Made by a program: the position numbers and the translations under genes
Origin: Lithodes maja
Lineage: Eukaryota > Arthropoda > Malacostraca > Decapoda > Lithodidae
Assembly (NCBI GenBank): GCA_037953745.1
Contig: JBAKBP010004403.1
Location: forward strand, 62,001 to 126,000
Length of the DNA: 64,000 nt
Direction of reading: 5' to 3'
The notes under the pieces: model-generated
What the model was told of the DNA's origin: nothing
What the model saw: only the letters and a program-made list of their open reading frames with translations
Database searches by the model: none
Shown: positions 20,341 through 29,868 of the stretch, piece after piece
Position numbering within the stretch: position 1 is the first letter of the stretch
Layout of the letters: each line of letters opens with the position of its first letter

Positions 20341-20378
20341 AGAAATCATGTGTAAATATCTGAAATATTTACACATAT

Positions 20379-20512
20379 TTTCTTCTTTTTAAGTGAGATA
20401 TACAAACACGTTCATTCACTTACCCACCCTATCCAACATCTGACAGACATTAATACAGCACAGAGCGAGCCAAACGTAATGACAGCTGGGACATGACTTA
20501 TTAGCGCGACCG
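20379..20512 (+). mobile_element. MITE family T, right half
   Basis: It contains CTGACAGACATTAATACAGC and ends ACTTATTAGCGCGACCG|TA, as in the copies at 8.5 and 12.0 kb. The left half is missing. Confidence 0.8.
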
Positions 20513-20552
20513 TACCATAACAATAAACACTACAAACTAGCCTGACTTTCCA

Positions 20553-20627
20553 TTAAGGGAGGATGGGCCAGTTTTTTGGACCACTTTCTCCCTCATGTTT
20601 TTAGCCCCATTAGTTTTCAGATGTTAA
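20553..20627 (+). mobile_element. MITE family A left end abutting a family D1 element at TTAA
   Basis: TTAAGGGAGGATGGGCCAGT, CTTTCTCCCTCATG and AGCCCCATTAGTTTTCAGAT form the proximal 70 bp of family A. This is cut by TTAACCCTTTCATGCAC, the start of family D1, at 20,624. Confidence 0.75.
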
Positions 20628-20773
20628 CCCTTTCATGCACATATGATGCAGAGGTTGCCAGATTAGCAATAAGAAATAGAGTTCTCTCACTCTTATAATT
20701 ACCTCTCCAAAATTAGTTTTCTGCCCACAGCTAACTCAAAGACAACTGCAGAGGTTGAAGTAACTAAACTAAA
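20624..20773 (+). mobile_element. MITE family D1, left part
   Basis: TTAACCCTTTCATG then GCAGAGGTTGCCAGATTAGC and CAGCTAACTCAAAGACAACT match the complete copy at 60,361-60,580 and the array-bearing copy at 37,481. It ends abruptly after AACTAAAGG, where the hairpin at 20,774 begins. Confidence 0.8.
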
Positions 20774-20968
20774 GGTAGATTGGGAGGTCAATCCACGGAA
20801 GAGACGCCGTCACTTGAGATCTAGAAAATATATAAGTAGAAGGAACAGTCAGAGTAAGCTATGGATCTCTGCCATACCCATAGCTTACTCTGACTGTTCC
20901 TTCTACTTATATATTTTCTAGATCTCAAGTGACGGCATCTCTTCCGTGGATTGACCTCCCAATCTACC
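20774..20968. repeat. Long near-perfect hairpin (91-bp arms, 13-nt loop)
   Basis: The left arm 20,774-20,864 and right arm 20,878-20,968 are reverse complements with a single C/T difference. The loop is 20,865-20,877. The arms begin GGTAGATTGGGAGGTCAATC and end CAGAGTAAGCTATGG at the loop. No coding or TIR-transposon features are visible, and no other copy occurs in the window. Confidence 0.95.
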
Positions 20969-20989
20969 AAGATTGGAAGCCAAAGCGTC

Positions 20990-21300
20990 ACATTTTTTCT
21001 CTGCCCCTCAACTTTCTCTTCATAATTGCTGAGGGGCACAGGCCATGGAGTGGCTTCGGTCACCCAGGCTTTATTGTGGTCGGCAGGGAGGGTTCTGTGG
21101 GGGTGCTCGGTTATGGCCTTGGCCTTGCTCGGGGCCATGGGGCTGTTCGGCCAGGCAGCTTGGGGAACAACAACAAATACATGTGGCACTCCGAGGACTC
21201 GAACCTAGGATACTCACACCTATACACCTGCTCCCCGGGCCAGGCGCCTGACGGGCTATTATCTAGTCCAACTGGCGCCCGACCCCTTCTCCCTACGACC
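20990..21300 (-). mobile_element. SINE-like repeat with tRNA-like box B
   Basis: The plus strand has GTTCGGCCAGGCAGCTTGGG then GGCACTCCGAGGACTCGAAC, the reverse complement of a GGTTCGAGTCC box B. Part of it (GGGGCTGTTCGGCCAGGCAG with GGAACAACAACA) recurs at 24,548-24,650. It is a different head from S3 joined to the same T-arm-like end. Confidence 0.5.
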
Positions 21301-21309
21301 GCGTTATCA

Positions 21310-21475
21310 CTCATCTGTTGACAAGCATTCTCCTTCATTCCTATTCATCACCACTTCTCTTGTCTGTTCTTTAGTTATCTCTCTATCTTCCAACACTTGT
21401 TTCTCACCATCTCTCCATCTCCTCTGAGGCTTTCCTCTCAATCTATTTCCCCTTGTTTCTGACTCACTTGGGGGT
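21310..21475 (-). pseudogene. LINE C-terminal scrap
   Basis: The minus strand reads GNRLRGKPQRRWRDGEKQVL then EDREITKEQTREVVMNRNE. This resembles the Arg-rich RGRPxxRWxDxV block that ends RTE-type ORFs. It is only about 55 codons and has no RT motif. Confidence 0.5.
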
Positions 21476-21654
21476 GGGCGAGATGGTGGGGAGGAGTGGG
21501 GAGAGGCTTGGGGGAGTGAAGGAGGGGCTGGGGATGAAGCGTAGTTCATCACAAGGCCGATAGGGCCGTCCTTGAACCATGGAAGGGTTGCTTGGTGCGA
21601 AACATGCAGGTACCATATGGCGTCACCCGGGGTTAAGGAGTTAACAAATACCCT

Positions 21655-21768
21655 AATTTATATGTACTGTATGTACTTAGGCTGTATGTATATACTGTAT
21701 GTACTTAGGCTGTATGTATATACTGTATGTATTATGTACTTAGGCTGTATGTATATACTGTATGTATT
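21655..21768. repeat. TATGTATATACTGTATGTACTTAGGC tandem repeat (short)
   Basis: Three to four copies of an imperfect 30-38 bp unit built from GTATGTACTTAGGCTG and TATGTATATACTGTAT. They directly precede a SINE S3 copy. Confidence 0.8.
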
Positions 21769-21902
21769 ATTATGTTTTTTACACCAACCAACTTCACCTC
21801 TAAACTCAATTAATGAAATCAACAAATACATGTGGCACTCCGAGGACTCGAACCCAGGATACTCACATCGAAATTCCGCGCACTATGCATTACGCTATCA
21901 AG
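21768..21902 (-). mobile_element. tRNA-derived SINE fragment (S3), second copy
   Basis: This is nearly identical to 12,216-12,356 over the CAACCAACTTCAC block, the box B region and the CGAAATTCCGCGCA block. Confidence 0.7.
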
Positions 21903-21978
21903 GAACGTAACCCGAGAGATAAAGGCTGAAATGAGGCAGTCTACATCTGAATTGCCCTTCAATACCTACAAGAACAAA

Positions 21979-23762
21979 AAAACAAGGAACATAAGAACAT
22001 AAGAAAATGGGAGTCTGCAGAAAGCCGATTGGCCTAAGCAAGGCAGATCCCTGTCCCACACAACCCCAATTACAAAGCCCAATTATAGGCTCAACACTCT
22101 AATACCCTGAGGATCATCTTACCAAAACGGTTAGAGATTAACGCAGGATTACGGGGGTCTGCAGAGCGCTGATTGGCCCAACCCTGCTGATCCCCCTTCA
22201 GACCCAACCCTTCTCGTCCATATGCTTATCCAATTTTATCTTAAAGCTCCCTATCGTTTTTAATCCCACTATAGCACTTGGTAGTCCATTCCACCCATCT
22301 ACAACTCTGTTACCAAACCAATATTTGCCTATATCTTTTCTGAAACGAAATTTATCTAATTTGAAACCATTGGTACGAGTTCTTTCGCTATCACTGAGCT
22401 TTAGTACATTTGTCATGTCCCCTTTGTTAATCCCACTAACCCACTTGAACACCTCTATCATATCCCCTATAACTCTGCGTCTCTCTAACGAATGTAAGCC
22501 TAATTTCTTCAACCTTTCTTTATACGGAAGATTTCTAATATTATGAATCATTTTTGTCATTCTACGTTGTACTCTCTCCAATGAATCTGTCCATTCTGTA
22601 ATAAGGACACTAAAATTGAACAGCATAATCCATATGGGGTCTCACTAATGACAAGTAAAGTTTTAAGATAACATCAGCAGTTCTGTTACTCACACTCCTT
22701 GAGATGAACCCGAGAATCCTGTTTGCCTTGTTTCGAACGCTTATACACTGTTGTCTAGGCTTCAAATCATTGCTAACAAACACACCTAGATCTTTCTCAC
22801 AATTCGAGTTTTCTAATTCCACATTAGCTAGTTTATATTTAACATTTGTATGCATCTTCCCTATCTTTAATACCTTGCATTTGTCAATGTTAAACTTCAT
22901 CTGCCAATTTACTGACCATTCGTGTAAGGTATCTAGATCCCTTTGGAGGCACTCTATATCTCTATCTGAATCAATTGTTCTCCCCATTTTGGTATAGTCT
23001 GCAAATTTACTTATCCTACTAGTTATACCTAAATCAAGGTCATTTATGTATATAACAAACAACAGAGGACCTAATACAGATCCCTGGGGGACACCACTTT
23101 TGACTGCTCCCCATTCTGACTTCGTACCATTTATGCTGACTCTCTGCTTCCTACCAATTAGCCATGATCTAATCCATCCCAACAACGCCCCACCTATTCC
23201 ATGCGCCTCAACCTTTCTCATCAATCTCTCATGGGGGACTCTGTCGAAAGCTTTACTGAAATCTAAATATATTATATCATATGACTTGTCATTATATCTA
23301 CTGCTTCATATACCTCTGAGAAAAAACTAAGCAAATTAGTAAGGCAAGAACGTCCCTGAGTGAATCCATGCCGAGAAGAATTTATTAAATTAAATGTATC
23401 TAAGTGGTTTCTAATTTTACTAGCAATAATTGACTCTAGTAGCTTTCCTATGATTGATGTAAGACTAATGGGACGGTAATTGGATGCTATTGATTTGTCA
23501 CCTTTTTTGAAGATCGGAACTACGTTTGCAAGCTTCCAAGCTTCTGGAACTATACCTGTCTCCAATGACTTGTTAAATAAAAATGTTAATGGGTCACTTA
23601 ACTCATCCCTACATTATTTTAATACTCTAGCATATACCTCATCAGGACCAGGCGATTTATGAGGTTTCAGTCTGTCAATTTCCTTAAGCACATCATTTCT
23701 ACTTATAGTAACCGTACTTAACCTATTTTCTATACTATCGCTATATACCTTACGGATACTTC
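21979..23762 (-). pseudogene. LINE delta, CR1-like, RT and C-terminus, catalytically dead
   Basis: 5'-truncated at about 23,762. Minus-strand protein order: LKPHKSPGPDEVYARVLK, LANVVPIFKKGDKSIASNYR, DIIYLDFSKAFDRVPHERLM, SGVPQGSVLGPLLFVIYIND, SKFADYTKM, DLGVFVSNDLKPRQQ, and the C-terminal RRVIGDMIEVFKWVSGI and FGNRVVDGWNGLPSAIVG. The second Asp of the FADD box is Tyr, which removes a catalytic metal ligand. There are also a stop after RVLK, a frameshift near 23,285 and a stop or frame break near 22,620. The 3' end has the tail TTCTTATG in two copies (plus strand CATAAGAACATAAGAA at 21,990), as expected for CR1/L2-type elements. Confidence 0.9.
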
Positions 23763-23812
23763 AGTAATCTTCAGTCAAATAAGGAATAATGTAATCATAT
23801 TATTTAACTTAC

Positions 23813-23986
23813 CTGATAGCCAATAACCTTGCCTCTGGACGGCACAGGCTCCCACCAAATTTCTATAGAAGACTCTGAGGTGGCCAGGCCCTGTAGGTTC
23901 ATGGGGGCTCGTACTAGGTCCGGCTCGGTGTGAAGGTGGAGTGTCTCGCTGAACGGACCAGCACCCTTTGAAGTCCAAGCTCGAAC
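23813..23986 (-). CDS. Lar: Lar, fibronectin type III exon
   Basis: The acceptor is ATCTTTATGTACAG before 23,986; the donor GTAAGTT follows 23,813. The exon is exactly 58 codons: VRAWTSKGAGPFSETLHLHT, EPDLVRAPMNLQGLATSESS and IEIWWEPVPSRGKVIGYQ. It holds the end of one FN3 domain (G/F strands, AWTSKGAGPFS) and the start of the next (APMNLQGLATSESSIEIWWEP, with the conserved Trp). The LVRAPMNLQG...IEIWWEPVP..G.V.GYQ pattern is typical of a Lar FN3 repeat well upstream of the membrane. Both ends are on codon boundaries. MITE A begins only 26 nt upstream of the acceptor. The Lar exon that should follow (another FN3 stretch) was not found between here and 11.7 kb. Confidence 0.88.
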
Positions 23987-24012
23987 CTGTACATAAAGAT
24001 ATATTGAATGAC

Positions 24013-24347
24013 TTAAGGAGATTTCTACTCAAGTCATTTTTTTCTGGACCCTTTTCCTCCTCATGTTTAGACCCATTGCTTTTGAGATTTTAAGACGTTT
24101 TCCCCATTAGTTTGGCGATTTTAAGAACTTTCGCCCCATTTTTGTTAATTTTAAGACATTTCGTGCCATTTAGGTGTAGATTTTTTTCCTGGCGAGCAAT
24201 AGTGAGCCTGTAATTAAGACGAACCGGTCTTTGGCCAGCACATTTTTCTACTGAAAAATGTACAAATTTATCTTGAAAGGGGATCTAGGGGGTGTAAATA
24301 TATGCTTGATGGAGGTTTAGGGAACAAACTAAAAAACCTCCCCTTAA
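24013..24347 (+). mobile_element. MITE family A, complete, next to a Lar splice acceptor
   Basis: It runs from TTAAGGAGATTTCTACTC to ACCTCCCCTTAA with the TTAA direct repeats at 24,013-24,016 and 24,344-24,347. The core CCTGGCGAGCAATAGTGAGCC and TACTGAAAAATGTACAAATT are present. It is non-coding. TTAA targets with G-rich (GGGGAG) termini suggest a piggyBac-type non-autonomous element. Confidence 0.85.
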
Positions 24348-24547
24348 TTTCACAAGTTCCTCCTAATTTCTGTAATTTTCATGCATCAGTTGTGGCCACA
24401 TATTTAGTAAATTTCAAACAAATTTCTTCAAGAAGAAATAATCCCTGTGAATCAGTGTCTCATTTGGACAATTACAGCTATTTATAAAAGCCTCTATATG
24501 CAGGCAAACAGCAAAATGTATAACAATGAAACCTACAACACAAACTA

Positions 24548-24650
24548 CACTCAATGAGAGCTCTGTGGGAAGCCCGATCGTGGCCATGGCCTTCCTCAGG
24601 GACTCGGGGCTGTTCGGCCAGGCAGCTTAGGGAACAACAACAACAACAAT
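24548..24650 (-). repeat. Short repeat shared with 21.1 kb
   Basis: GGGGCTGTTCGGCCAGGCAG followed by a GGAACAACAACA run matches 21,135-21,175. It is a fragment only. Confidence 0.6.
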
Positions 24651-24701
24651 GAAACCTTAACTCATGAATAAAAAACTACAAACATTATTGATATTGCATT
24701 G

Positions 24702-24928
24702 AATTGCCGACTTGCGAGTTTCGTTCTATAAGGAAGTTGGAGCTGTAGACATCGATATTTAACAGAATTACGAGCTAAAATAAGGTCGTAGTACATTTAT
24801 AAATACATAAAACCCAATTCAACATACCATTTAACCATCAGAAACCTACATTATTATTGTATTTCTGTTTAATATCGATGTTTATGGCTCCAACTTCCTT
24901 ATAGAATTAAACTAGCAAGAGGTCAATT
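24702..24928 (+). mobile_element. MITE family C, copy 1
   Basis: Imperfect inverted ends AATTGCCGACTTGCGAGTTT/CTATAAGGAAGTTGGAGC and GCTCCAACTTCCTTATAG/GCAAGAGGTCAATT. It matches the copy at 39,697-39,924, has no coding sequence, and the interior is AT-rich. Confidence 0.8.
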
Positions 24929-25022
24929 GCAACATGTAAATAACAAAGTCAAAACATGGAACAACTTTCAACCAATACTAATTCCTGCTGATGTAGAGAG
25001 CTATTGCTAATATCAATATCAA

Positions 25023-25056
<34 letters not shown>

Positions 25057-25060
25057 GAAT
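25023..25060. repeat. (ATT)n microsatellite
   Basis: A run of ATT triplets from about 25,023 to 25,057. Confidence 0.9.
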
Positions 25061-25273
25061 CCCTTAGTAGCTGATTTCTCAATAATTAATGGAATTATAT
25101 GAAACTAAAGTACTATGGCTGTGTGTGGTATTAATGCCAAGTTTTCATAATCAACATCACATTTCACTACAAAATGTACCTTACAGCTGAGTAACAAAGA
25201 TAGAAACATGACAATTTACCATCAGCAGGAAACAAAATAGACTATACAGTACATTCTTTGTCTCCATCACCTT

Positions 25274-25274
<1 letters not shown>

Positions 25275-25312
<38 letters not shown>

Positions 25313-25400
25313 CTTTCTCTCACACACACTCACTCTCTCTCTCTCTCTCTCACACACACTTTCTCTCACACACACACACACACACTCTCTCTCTCTCACA
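25275..25400. repeat. (CT)n/(CA)n compound microsatellite
   Basis: Alternating CT and CA runs end exactly where LINE beta-2 coding sequence begins. The same kind of tract resumes at 29,388. Confidence 0.95.
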
Positions 25401-26057
25401 CTGGAGCGGAAGCTAGAGGAACAGGAGACAAAAAGCTTAGATTATGAACGAAGAGAAAAAAGAATGGCAAACCAAATTGGTATTTTGAAGGATGAGAATT
25501 ACGTGTTAAGGGTTTGTATTAGCGAAATGCAGGAAGAAATGGACAGGATGAAGAAAGATATGAAGGATGTTGAATTAAAGAAGGATGAATTTCAAAAGAA
25601 CGAGGAGGTAAGGAATTTGAAATTTTCGGAGATAGTAAAGGAGCAACAGATACATAGGCAGGGAGGTAACTTTGAAAAGGATGTAGTTAAGGTAATTAGA
25701 CAGAAGGAAAATCTAGTGAGGGAGACTGCTGGAAGAAAGAAATGTATTGTGATAAGAGGAGATAAGGAGAAACACAATGTAAAGAGAGAGGAGAGAAGTA
25801 GGATAGAGAGAGACCGAGTGAGGGAGATTCTACAGGTAGTGGACGAGGGTGTGAGAGAGTGGGAGAATGAAATTGAAGACATGCATAGAATTGGAAAATA
25901 TAAACAAGAGTCTAGCTTGTCTAGGCCAATGAAAGTGCAGTTTCGCACAGTAGGAATAGTAGAGGAAATCATGAATAATAAATGGAGGTTGAAAGATAAG
26001 GATTGTCTGAAGCATATTTACATCGAAAAAGACTTGGACTTAGATGAAAGAAACTAA
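25400..26057 (+). pseudogene. LINE beta-2 ORF1, 5'-truncated
   Basis: The frame is open from the microsatellite junction (LERKLEEQETKSLDYERREK), and the first Met is at 25,464. The coiled coil MEEMDRMKKDMKDVELKKDE-type region is followed by the RNA-binding-like part: RKKCIVIRGDKEKHNVK, SRPMKVQFRTVGIVEEIMNN and KHIYIEKDLDLDERN. Compared with beta-1, the N-terminal region is lost. A TAA at 26,055-26,057 ends the frame where beta-1 continues (DRNIRKEL), so ORF1 is broken by a stop; the remaining C-terminal ORF1 codons follow in the same frame. Confidence 0.82.
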
Positions 26058-29000
26058 ATGAAAAGTTTGAGGGATGAGGTGAAGGAATTGAATGCCAAAA
26101 GAACAGAACAAGAAGTGGATTTGTTTTATTGGAGACTGGTAGGAACGAAGAAGAGGAAATGGTTCATCAAAAGCCCACAGAGGAAGACGGAGGGGCAAAC
26201 AGAGAACTTAGGGATGAACGGTCGGACAGGGGAAGCGAGTACCAGTACCGAAGGACAGGAGGGAGAGACTGGTGTAAACCAGGAACAAGTGAGAGGAACA
26301 GGGCAGGTGGAGAGCACGGGGGAGCAAGGGAGAGAAGGTGGAGTGGAAGCGGGGGGGGGAGTAGAGTCTGGGAATATTAGGGAAAGAGAAAAAAAGAAAG
26401 GTGTAAGAAGGGGGGAGATGAAGCTGATGTATAGTAATGTGGATGGCTTGCTGTCTAAGAAATTAGAATTGAATGACTATATTGAGAAATATAAACCACA
26501 TATTATGTGCTTAGCAGAAACAAAGTTGAGAGGTGGTACTGAATTGGGAGTGTTGGGATGGGAAGGGTACAATGTGTGGAGAAAAGATAGAGAAGGAAAA
26601 GTGGGCGGTGGAGTGTTAATAATGACTGACAGAAATATAGAAGCAAGGGAGATTAACCTAGGCAATAATAGATCAGAAATTATAGCAGTGACAATAAAAG
26701 ACAAGGACAACAAAGCAACTGATATAGCAGTGGCTTATATACCACCACAAACTAGAGCATGGAAGCGGGATAAATATGATCAACTAATCACGGAATCTCT
26801 AGATGCACTAAAAATACTTTTTAATAGGAGAAATAAATTATTATTAACAGGTGATTTCAATTGTAAGGAAGTCAATTGGGAAGGGTTAGATGCGGGAAAT
26901 AATAATGAATCTTGGGGCAGTAAATTATTGAATCTAGTAACAGAAAACATGTTAACACAACATGTTAGAGAAAACACACGAATCAGAGGGATGGATGAAC
27001 CATCCAGGCTAGACCTAGTCTTCACCAGTGATCCACATGATGTTAGAAAGATAAATTATCGTTGTCCCTTGGGAAAAAGTGATCACAAGATATTAGAAAT
27101 GGAGATGGATTTGGGGAAAAATGAGGAGAGAAAGGAAGGACATAAGATAAATAGATACAATTATGCTAAAACTGATTTTAAATCATTGAAACATTATTTC
27201 CAAAGTATAAATTGGAAGGAACTAGAAAGCCTGGAAATGGTTCAAGACAAATATAGACTTTTCCTGAAAGTATATGAAGAAGGGATACATAAATATGTCC
27301 CAAGGTTCCAATCAGGGGTAAAGAAGGAAAAAGAATGGTTCAATATAAGATGTAGTAAGGCACAGGATAGAAGAAACCGAGCCTGGAATATAGCACGGAA
27401 GAGACATAGTGAAAATAACTGGAATAAGTACAAGGAGAAAAGAAATGAATACGTAAAGATACGACGCGAGGAACAATATAAATATGAAAGGAATATTGTA
27501 GAGAAGTGCAAAAATGAGCCAAAACTATTTTATAGATTTGTAAATGGAAAAATAAAAACAAAAGAAGGTATTGTCAGACTAAGAGTTGGAACAAACAGCT
27601 ATGAGAAAGATAAAGAATTGTGTGAAGTTATGAATGAAAAGCTTCAGTCAGTGTTTGTAAAAGAGGAGGAGTTTATAGAACCTAATAGAGAAATGAGAAC
27701 ACCACAGATGCCTGAAATGAAAGTGACAAAAAGTGAAGTGCTGAAATTGATGCAGGATTTGGACGTGAGGAAATCAATGGGACCAGATGGAGTGGCTGGA
27801 TGGATCCTCAAAGCATGTGCGGAAGAGTTAGTGGAACCAATCTATGAAATCATCAAATCTTCACTGAATGAGGGAGACCTGCCAGTGGAATGGAAGAGAG
27901 CTAACATAGTACCAATTTACAAAGGAGGAGACAGAGAAAATCCGCTTAACTACAGACCGGTGTCCCTCACCAGCATTGTTTGTAAAATTTGTGAGAAAAT
28001 TATAAGGAAAAAGTGGACACACTTCATTGAGGGACAGGGGGTGCTTAGCGAGAAACAATTTGGATTCAGGGAAGGGAGATCTTGTGTATCTAATTTATTA
28101 AGCTTTTATAGCAGAGTTGTAGATGTTACACAGGAGAGAGAGGGATGGGTTGACTGTGTTTACCTGGACCTGAAAAAGGCCTTTGACAGGGTGCCTCACA
28201 AAAGGTTATTGTGGAAATTGCAGGTTGTTGGAGGTGTACATGGTAGGATGTTAAAATGGATGGAAAACTTTTTAATAGGAAGAGAAATGAGGACCACGAT
28301 ACGAGACGAATATTCACAGTGGAGGAGTGTGACGAGCGGAGTACCACAGGGATCAGTGTTGGGTCCGATAATGTTCCTACTTTATGTAAACGACATGCCA
28401 GAAAACTTGAATAGTCATATGAATATGTTTGCGGATGACGCTAAGATCATGAAGAATGTCACCTGTATAGAAAGTTGTCAGGATCTTCAAAAGGACCTAG
28501 ATGAGTTGCACAGATGGAGCCAAACCTGGAAAATGAGTTTCAATGCAGAAAAGTGTCATGTTTTGGAAGTGGGAACAAGTGAGATAAGGCCAAGCTGGGT
28601 GTACAAATTAGGAACTGAAATAATCGGCAAAACACGGCATGAGAAGGACCTTGGAGTGATAATACAAGATGATCTATCCCCGGAGAAGCATATTAACATG
28701 ATCATTGGAGGAGCATATGGAATAATAACCAATATGAGAGTGGCATTTAACTATTTGGATGAAGAAATGTTAAGAAAATTGATAATGACTATGATAAGAC
28801 CAAGATTAGAATATGCAGCAGTGATATGGTCACCACATTTGAAAAAACATATAAACAAATTAGAGAAAGTCCAAAGGATAGCAACGAAGATGATCCCAAG
28901 ATTGAAGGAGTTGACATATGAGGAAAGACTTAAGACACTACAACTGCCTACCTTGAAAGAGAGAAGGGAACGAGGCGACTTAATAACGATGTTCAAGGGA

Positions 29001-29240
29001 GTAAAAAGTTTGGAACGAGTAGATAGGGAAGATCTATTCGTGAGGGATAATGGAAGGACAAGAGGGCACGAGTTTAAGCTGAGGAAGGGCAGATGTCGTA
29101 AGGACACAAAGAAATTCAGCTTCCCATATAGGAGTATAGAGACTTGGAACAACTTGGAGGAGGAGGTGGTGAGAGCGAGGAACATTAACATGTTCAAATC
29201 TAGGTTGGATAAAAGTAAATATGGAAATAGGGCAACATAA
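26058..29240 (+). CDS. LINE beta-2 ORF2 (fused to the ORF1 C-terminus): endonuclease-RT
   Basis: The frame starts with ORF1-type residues (MKSLRDEVKELNAK...FYWRLVGTKKRKWFIK) and then runs on into ORF2: KLMYSNVDGLLSKKLELN, LAETKL, LLLTGDFNCKEVNW, PSRLDLVF and GKSDHKILEM (endonuclease); NIVPIYKGGDRENPLNYRPV, VYLDLKKAFDRVPHKRLLWK, SGVPQGSVLGPIMFL and NMFADDAKIM (RT). The C-terminal EKVQRIATKMIPRLKELTYE and SFPYRSIETWNNLE follow. In beta-1 ORF2 is in the -1 frame. Here the native ORF2 start frame (EMVHQKPTEEDGG near 26,159) stops at 26,380, and a nine-G run at 26,351-26,359 is the likely site of a one-base gain. The enzyme part is intact. Confidence 0.88.
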   Translation: MKSLRDEVKELNAKRTEQEVDLFYWRLVGTKKRKWFIKSPQRKTEGQTENLGMNGRTGEASTSTEGQEGETGVNQEQVRGTGQVESTGEQGREGGVEAGGGVESGNIREREKKKGVRRGEMKLMYSNVDGLLSKKLELNDYIEKYKPHIMCLAETKLRGGTELGVLGWEGYNVWRKDREGKVGGGVLIMTDRNIEAREINLGNNRSEIIAVTIKDKDNKATDIAVAYIPPQTRAWKRDKYDQLITESLDALKILFNRRNKLLLTGDFNCKEVNWEGLDAGNNNESWGSKLLNLVTENMLTQHVRENTRIRGMDEPSRLDLVFTSDPHDVRKINYRCPLGKSDHKILEMEMDLGKNEERKEGHKINRYNYAKTDFKSLKHYFQSINWKELESLEMVQDKYRLFLKVYEEGIHKYVPRFQSGVKKEKEWFNIRCSKAQDRRNRAWNIARKRHSENNWNKYKEKRNEYVKIRREEQYKYERNIVEKCKNEPKLFYRFVNGKIKTKEGIVRLRVGTNSYEKDKELCEVMNEKLQSVFVKEEEFIEPNREMRTPQMPEMKVTKSEVLKLMQDLDVRKSMGPDGVAGWILKACAEELVEPIYEIIKSSLNEGDLPVEWKRANIVPIYKGGDRENPLNYRPVSLTSIVCKICEKIIRKKWTHFIEGQGVLSEKQFGFREGRSCVSNLLSFYSRVVDVTQEREGWVDCVYLDLKKAFDRVPHKRLLWKLQVVGGVHGRMLKWMENFLIGREMRTTIRDEYSQWRSVTSGVPQGSVLGPIMFLLYVNDMPENLNSHMNMFADDAKIMKNVTCIESCQDLQKDLDELHRWSQTWKMSFNAEKCHVLEVGTSEIRPSWVYKLGTEIIGKTRHEKDLGVIIQDDLSPEKHINMIIGGAYGIITNMRVAFNYLDEEMLRKLIMTMIRPRLEYAAVIWSPHLKKHINKLEKVQRIATKMIPRLKELTYEERLKTLQLPTLKERRERGDLITMFKGVKSLERVDREDLFVRDNGRTRGHEFKLRKGRCRKDTKKFSFPYRSIETWNNLEEEVVRARNINMFKSRLDKSKYGNRAT

Positions 29241-29392
29241 GTTATGATATGTTAGTCCAAAATACTGGGAACTGGGAATATCCATTACGATACTTGTCTA
29301 AGTAAAATGGATTGATTATAAAGTAACTAAGACAGGACAACACGAGCGCTGCTCAATTCCTGTAAACTACAAATAGGTAAATACACACACTC
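29241..29392 (+). mobile_element. LINE beta-2 3' UTR and tail
   Basis: GACAGGACAACACGAGCGCT, GCTCAATTCCTGTAAACTAC and AAATAGGTAAATAC align with the beta-1 terminus. The element then meets a (CA)n/(CT)n tract at about 29,388. Confidence 0.85.
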
Positions 29393-29532
29393 ACTCTCAC
29401 ACACTCTCTCTCTCACACACACTCACACTCACACTCTCTCTCTTTCTCTCTCTCTCCCTTGATAATATTAATTGGTGTCTCAACATAATTACGGGTAGGG
29501 TTGATAATCTAATCTACCTCGTCCCGGTTAAC

Positions 29533-29868
29533 TTAAGGGGAGATTTCCACTTGAGGGATTTTTTTCTTGGCTCCTTTCTCCCTCATGTTTAGCCCCATTG
29601 TTTTTCTAATTTTACGACGTTTGCCCCATTATTTTGACGATTTTAAGAACTTTCAACCCATTTCTGTCAATTTTAAGACCTTTCGTGCAATTTAGGTGTC
29701 GATTATATCCTGGGGAGCGTTAGCGAGCCTGTAATTTAAGAGGAACCGGCTTTCAGCCGGGACATTTTTCTACCGAAAAATTTACAAATTTATCTTGAAA
29801 GGGGCTCAAGGGGGTGTAATCTTAAGCTTGATGGATATCTAGAGACCAAACTAAAAACCTCCCCTTAA
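29533..29868 (+). mobile_element. MITE family A, complete
   Basis: It runs from TTAAGGGGAGATTTCCACTT to AAAAACCTCCCCTTAA, with TTAA at both ends. The core GGGGAGCGTTAGCGAGCC is present. Its right TTAA (29,865-29,868) is also the left TTAA of the next element. Confidence 0.88.

Noticed and set aside
20821..21189. 122-codon ORF across the hairpin
   Set aside because: It reads through a palindrome and a SINE-like repeat; no protein similarity recognised.
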